From the NCBI GenBank assembly GCA_030149525.1, contig JASBRJ010000327.1, positions 1-64,000 of the forward strand: a stretch of DNA of 64,000 nt, written 5' to 3'. The stretch is from a bacterium (GTDB lineage Bacteria; Vulcanimicrobiota; Xenobia; Xenobiales; JADMJV01). Shown one piece after another: positions 59,838-64,000 of the stretch (positions are counted from its first letter, which is position 1; every line of letters begins with the position of its first letter). The notes beneath the pieces were generated by a model. It was not told the DNA's origin, ran no database searches, and saw only the letters and a program-made list of their open reading frames with translations. The translations under genes were made by a program, and so were the position numbers.

Positions 59838-62667
59838 TCTATTTGCCCTGAAACCAGAGGGCCAATCGCTCAACGCTCTTCCCATGGAAGGCGGCGGCGG
59901 CCATCTCTTCAAGGCTATCCTGAGCAATCTCACCAAGGGTGGTAACGGGACTCCCAACCCCTCTAGCGCGCAGGCCGGGGGCCATCAAATGTTGCAACAG
60001 CAACTTCTGGCCTGCCAACTCGGCCCTGTTTCCTCAGACACCGCCGGAGAAGCTCAGACCACGGTCGACCTCGGCCAATTAGCCAGCTCCTTCCCCATCA
60101 TGGAATCCGGTGCAACACCCAACCCTCAGCCGTTTCCAACTACGACCGACTCGGCAATGCCGAGCGGCACCGAGAACTCGCAGGCGCAAACCGCTGATAA
60201 AGCTAATCCCTGGCCGCCTCTCGAACCTTGCCGGCACAAAGCGATTCAAGCCAATCCGTTTGCCCTGGTTCTACCTCAGGCCCAGGAAATGCAGCCAGAG
60301 CAGCCCCCCATCACTCTGGAGTCCAAGAAGCCCGCCAACGTCTTTCAAACCGAAGCTCCCGTTGAGCAGGGCGAGGTCGAAGACGCCGTCGACGAGTCCG
60401 AGCTCGAAGAGATGGAGCCCGAGCAACAAAAAAGTCTCGACCTCCCTCTTCCTGAGCAGGGCGCGAAATCTCCAGTAAAAAAGACCACACATGCGCGGCT
60501 TCCCAAAGAGAATACTTCCACGGAGAGCGCGTCGTTCTCCGGCCTATCTCAAATGACGCCGGCCGAAGAGCGGGCCACTCAACGCTCGCCTATGGGACCT
60601 CATGCTGAAGTACAGGAGCCTCGAAAAAATGCTCGATTCGGCAAAAATCCCGGCCAGGCCGTTAACAGTACCGCCGCTCTGCCGGTTGCGCCCGTTGTCA
60701 TCGAAGGCAAAACCTTGGCGGAAAGCCCTGCCTATCTAGAAACGCCCGCGATGAAGCGTTCTGCCGCTACGGACGACCCTGCCGTCCAAAGCCCTGTCGC
60801 CTCGAAAACTCCCGTCTCTGCCGACCGCCATCAGACATCAAGCGCGCAGTCCCGCTATTTCGGGACAACCACAACTTTCCAAGCCACGATGCCGGAGACT
60901 TCCCAAAATCTGCTTCAAGGCGCCCCTCTCGAATCGGTCCAACCTCACCCGGAGAACCCTCTCCAAGAAGAGGCACAGAAGACTTCAATCCCGTCTTCTC
61001 GGACCTCCCACGAGCAGTCTCAGCAAGCGATGATTAAGAATCAGCCTGCCCACAACGCAAACGTCCCCACCGGCAGCCCCGAGAGAGCTCCCAAGACCAA
61101 CAGCGCTCACGCTCAGGTCGGACCCAGACACTCTTATCAGAAGAACACCCTCCGCCCGGTTCCTTCGCAACCGGAAAAGACCGATCAGATGACCCAAGTC
61201 AAAGAGTCCAAAGAGACCCTGGTGTCGGCTCCCTTGCACGCTTCTCCCAAGCCCATAAGTGGAGACGAAGGTCTTGACTCTCAGCGAGTGGCTCCCAGGA
61301 AGATTGGAGCTGCCCCGATACCGGCTCTCATCAAACCCTCTCGAGCTAACCCCGCTCCCACCAGTCGCGAATCAGGCGATTCCAAGATTATTGAATTCTC
61401 GGAAAAGCGCGCTGGTGTCTCGAACCGATTGGCTCAGATAAGCCCCCTCTTCGCGCAGCCCGAGGAGGCGGTGGAGAAGACCACCCCGCAAATCCCTGCC
61501 GGCCAAGCCCCGTCCACCCCGTCCAATCGGATAACGAGATTGAAACAGTTCGTCCCCAGCCCCCCTGAGGCGCAGATTGTACCCATTCCCGCAGAGCCTC
61601 CCGCGGCAACTCTGGCGAAGAACCTCTCTCCCGTTTTTGGAAGCCCGTTTGGAATCCCCACGGCCATCCCCGGCGGCGATGTGGCCAACGGCGTAACGAC
61701 GACCCCACCCTTGAACTTTGAGTCTCTCAGCAAAGAGGTCTTCCCTATGGTCAAACTGACCAGAGTTCAAACAACGGGTAAACCCGCGCCTCCGAACACC
61801 GCCGTTGCTTCCGTGGAAACCAGCGGAAGTCAACCGGTCATAAGAGATCGTTCCTTTTCCTCCAGCCTGAACTTCGTTATGTCACCTTCCCCGGAGCAAA
61901 CCGGGTCGGTGGTGACCGGCGATTCTCCCAAGTGGACCTATCAAACTCCGGAAAAAGCGAACGGGCATCTCTCTCTGGTGAGACCAGGACCAAAATTTCA
62001 GGTGGCCCACCAAAGCTTTGCCAGAAATCTGATCGACATCACGCAGGTGCAAACCCCAGCCGCTCCAACGATACCCGTCCAAACCTTGACGGCCCCGGTA
62101 GCCATGGTCAATGCAGACCTCATTACCACAGGCGCTCAAAATCCAGCTGATCCTGCAAGCGGCGAGGAAGGCTTCAAAATCCAGGAAAGTCAGCCGTCTC
62201 TTCCCGAGACCAACCTGAGCTTTCAGAATTCCGAGATCGTTGCAAGCGAAAAAATTCATGTCTCCAGGGTCACCAAACTGCTAGAGAAGCAACTTGCCCG
62301 GGTCAGCTTACCGGAAGCACAAAAGATTGAAATCGAGCTTGAGCCCGACCGTCTGGGCAAGCTGGTCGTCGAGCTTTCGGTGGACAAGAAAACCCATAAG
62401 GTTGAAGGTCACTTGATCGTTGCCAATGAGTCGGCCAGAGAAGCCCTGGAGCAGCACCTCCCGGGCCTTAAGGTCAAATTGACCGAGCAAGGAATTGATT
62501 TCGATTCAAAGCTCTCTTTGACTTCAGAAAATCACCGAGGTTCCGATACGTCTGGTAGAGGCCAGAACGGACAATCTAAGACCAGTCACACTCCCCACAG
62601 AGACGCGGAGACAAGTGACGGCGAGAGCGACCGTACACCTCCAAAAGGCCGAGAAATCTACGCCTAA
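59818..62667 (+). CDS. fliK: hook-length control protein FliK
   Basis: A 949-residue protein, much longer than typical FliK (about 400). The bulk is Pro/Ser/Gln/Ala-rich and probably disordered. The last 140 residues carry the Flg_hook domain (KIEIELEPDRLGKLVVELSV, EGHLIVANESAREALEQHLP). FliK measures hook length and triggers the FlhB switch. It follows fliI and precedes flgD and flgE, as expected. Its start overlaps fliI. The assignment rests on the C-terminal domain and position. Confidence 0.88.
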   Translation: MKLNLANLFALKPEGQSLNALPMEGGGGHLFKAILSNLTKGGNGTPNPSSAQAGGHQMLQQQLLACQLGPVSSDTAGEAQTTVDLGQLASSFPIMESGATPNPQPFPTTTDSAMPSGTENSQAQTADKANPWPPLEPCRHKAIQANPFALVLPQAQEMQPEQPPITLESKKPANVFQTEAPVEQGEVEDAVDESELEEMEPEQQKSLDLPLPEQGAKSPVKKTTHARLPKENTSTESASFSGLSQMTPAEERATQRSPMGPHAEVQEPRKNARFGKNPGQAVNSTAALPVAPVVIEGKTLAESPAYLETPAMKRSAATDDPAVQSPVASKTPVSADRHQTSSAQSRYFGTTTTFQATMPETSQNLLQGAPLESVQPHPENPLQEEAQKTSIPSSRTSHEQSQQAMIKNQPAHNANVPTGSPERAPKTNSAHAQVGPRHSYQKNTLRPVPSQPEKTDQMTQVKESKETLVSAPLHASPKPISGDEGLDSQRVAPRKIGAAPIPALIKPSRANPAPTSRESGDSKIIEFSEKRAGVSNRLAQISPLFAQPEEAVEKTTPQIPAGQAPSTPSNRITRLKQFVPSPPEAQIVPIPAEPPAATLAKNLSPVFGSPFGIPTAIPGGDVANGVTTTPPLNFESLSKEVFPMVKLTRVQTTGKPAPPNTAVASVETSGSQPVIRDRSFSSSLNFVMSPSPEQTGSVVTGDSPKWTYQTPEKANGHLSLVRPGPKFQVAHQSFARNLIDITQVQTPAAPTIPVQTLTAPVAMVNADLITTGAQNPADPASGEEGFKIQESQPSLPETNLSFQNSEIVASEKIHVSRVTKLLEKQLARVSLPEAQKIEIELEPDRLGKLVVELSVDKKTHKVEGHLIVANESAREALEQHLPGLKVKLTEQGIDFDSKLSLTSENHRGSDTSGRGQNGQSKTSHTPHRDAETSDGESDRTPPKGREIYA

Positions 62668-62681
62668 ATTAGGAGAACAAC

Positions 62682-63092
62682 ATGACAACAACGTCAGCAA
62701 CCTCGTCGCCTCAAACGACAACGACGACCAGTCAGGCGAGCCGCACCTCTGCGAGCGCGGGCAACGGAACTCAGTTCCTTACTCTTCTGACAGCCCAACT
62801 CACTCAACAAGATCCCCTCGAACCCATGAAGAACGAAGAGATGATGAATCAAATCGTTAGTCTCCAGACCATGGAGGGTCTGGAAAACCTTCGGGTTAGC
62901 ATCGAATCCCTGTCTCGACAAAGGAGTGTTAGAGCTGCGGACTTACTCGGCACAACGGTAACGCTGGAACATGAAGGCAAAACCGTTCAAGGCCATGTGG
63001 ATAGTGTCAAATTCATAGGCGACCAATCTCAAATCGTCGTCAATGGAAGACCATATCCCGAGAGTGCAATCACCACAGTTAGACAATCTTAA
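62682..63092 (+). CDS. flgD: hook cap protein FlgD
   Basis: 136 residues, a short form lacking the extra domains of enteric FlgD (about 230). The N-terminal Ser/Thr-rich leader is followed by the FlgD motif (QFLTLLTAQLTQQDPLEPMK, NEEMMNQIVSLQTMEGLENL) and a short beta-rich domain (ADLLGTTVTLEHEGKTVQGH). It caps the growing hook. AGGAG precedes the ATG. Confidence 0.92.
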   Translation: MTTTSATSSPQTTTTTSQASRTSASAGNGTQFLTLLTAQLTQQDPLEPMKNEEMMNQIVSLQTMEGLENLRVSIESLSRQRSVRAADLLGTTVTLEHEGKTVQGHVDSVKFIGDQSQIVVNGRPYPESAITTVRQS

Positions 63093-63103
63093 AGGAGAAG
63101 ACA

Positions 63104-64000
63104 TGAGCGTAGCCTTATTCACAGCAGTATCAGGACTTGGAAACTTTCAAACGATGTTGGACGTTGTTTCTAACAACATTGCCAACGTTAACACCACCGG
63201 ATATAAGTCCAGCCGAACAAATTTTCAAGAGATGTTGAGCCAAACTCAGCTCCCTTCTTCACGCCCGACGGATGGTCGCGGCGGCCGTAACCCTATTCAG
63301 ACAGGCTTGGGCTCAACGGTGGCCGCCATCGACCGAGTCTTCACTCAGGGTGCCCTGGAGCAAACCGGCATCACCACGGACCTCGCCATCACAGGCGACG
63401 GATTCTTCATCGTAGACCAGGGAAGCATCAAGAGCTACACCCGAAACGGCAATTTCAGCGTGGACACCGAAGGATATTTGGTCGACAGCAAAGGCCTTTA
63501 CGTACAGGGTTGGCCCGCAGCCGACGGCGTTGTCGATACCGACACGGGGCTTGACAGAGTTCACATTCCCTTGGGTGAGCAGATGATCGCCAAGGCTACA
63601 GAGCGCGTCGACATGGGCGGAAATCTTGATGCCGGACAGGCCATCTACTCTGCCGGTCCGCCGGAGACAGGCGGTCGATTCGCTACTGAAATTACGATCT
63701 TCGACTCACTGGGTGAAGAGTATAGAGTGCCCGTGACCTTTACCAAGGTTGCCGCCTCCGGCACCGCTGCCTCCTCTTGGGATTGGTCGGCCGACCTGAA
63801 CGGTACCAACGTGGGCTCGGGAACCGTCTCTTACAACTCCGACGGCTTCTTTGACCTGGCCAACTCCACCGGTGCCCCAACCGTGTCGTTGACGCCCACC
63901 AATGGTGGTTCGCCCCTTAGCGTCAATCTCAACTTCGAAGGAACCTCAAGCTTTGTAACCGACGGCGAATATAGCATTCTGCCCTCCTATCAGGACGGCT
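63104..64000 (+). CDS. flgE: flagellar hook protein FlgE (3' partial)
   Basis: Starts at ATG 63104, after AAAGGAGA, and runs off the window. N-terminal hook/rod motif MSVALFTAVSGLGNFQTMLD, NNIANVNTTGYKSSRTNFQE, then the FlgE/F/G domain (TTDLAITGDGFFIVDQGSIK, YTRNGNFSVDTEGYLVDSKG) and the FlgE-specific extension (FATEITIFDSLGEEYRVPVT), which distinguishes it from FlgF and FlgG. It is the main hook subunit. Confidence 0.95.

Overview
The window is a large motility and chemotaxis island from a flagellated, diderm (outer-membrane) bacterium. Genes for the P-ring and L-ring (flgI, flgH, flgA) imply an outer membrane. The FliW/CsrA pair, a FliN with a CheC-like N-terminal half (FliY style), CheX, and an extra SigH-like sigma factor beside FliA are not the enterobacterial arrangement and suggest a deep-branching, possibly uncultured lineage. 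I cannot name the phylum from sequence alone. Base composition is moderately GC-rich by eye, with visibly AT-richer patches around the Rhs tip/immunity pair (about 43.3-44.2 kb) and upstream of the XRE-type gene (about 16.5 kb).

Layout. 0-4 kb: the end of a TPR protein with 12-residue repeats, then signalling genes (a DHp-only histidine-kinase fragment protein with a LuxR-type response regulator, a degenerate kinase-receiver protein, a receiver protein). 4.1-12.7 kb, minus strand: a motor-switch unit (cheX-cheY-fliM-fliN) and a chemotaxis operon (cheA-cheW-cheY-cheR-cheB). 13.2-15 kb: a soluble methyl-accepting protein. 15.2-17.1 kb: seven copies of a palindromic repeat flanking a gene for an XRE-type DNA-binding domain joined to a nuclease-like domain. 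17.1-22.7 kb, minus strand: an HDOD gene and a flgM-flgN-flgK-flgL-fliW-csrA operon in which CsrA is fused to a complete histidine kinase. 22.8-27.6 kb: flgF-flgG-flgA-flgH-flgI plus an NlpC/P60 peptidoglycan hydrolase. 28.2-33.2 kb: a paoABCD-like periplasmic molybdenum aldehyde oxidoreductase operon. 33.2-34.7 kb: a receiver-GGDEF-receiver protein. 35-39 kb: flagellin, fliD, fliS and a fliT-like gene. 39-42.4 kb: fliA (minus strand), a SigH-like sigma factor, motA, motB. 42.4-45.2 kb: hairpin-rich intergenic DNA and an Rhs toxin-tip remnant with a probable immunity gene. 45.2-49.8 kb, minus strand: fliQ-fliR-flhB-flhA-fliJ. 49.9-54.2 kb: fliE-flgC-fliF-fliG-fliH-flgB. 54.2-58.3 kb, minus strand: a hybrid histidine kinase and a diguanylate cyclase. 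58.4-64 kb: fliI-fliK-flgD-flgE (flgE runs off the end). fliP, fliO, fliL, flhF and flhG are not in the window.

How it fits together. Several promoters match the sigma-28 consensus (TAAA, 15 bases, GCCGATAA). Good or fair matches lie upstream of motA, flagellin, flgM, flgF, the HDOD gene, cheX and the receiver-GGDEF gene, so FliA, released when FlgM is exported, probably drives late and some middle genes. FliW, encoded next to CsrA, probably links flagellin level to CsrA-mediated translational control. The CsrA-kinase fusion would let a histidine kinase module add a signal to that switch. This fusion is the most unusual thing here. The XRE/nuclease-like gene between palindromic repeats and the DHp-only protein are the next most interesting.
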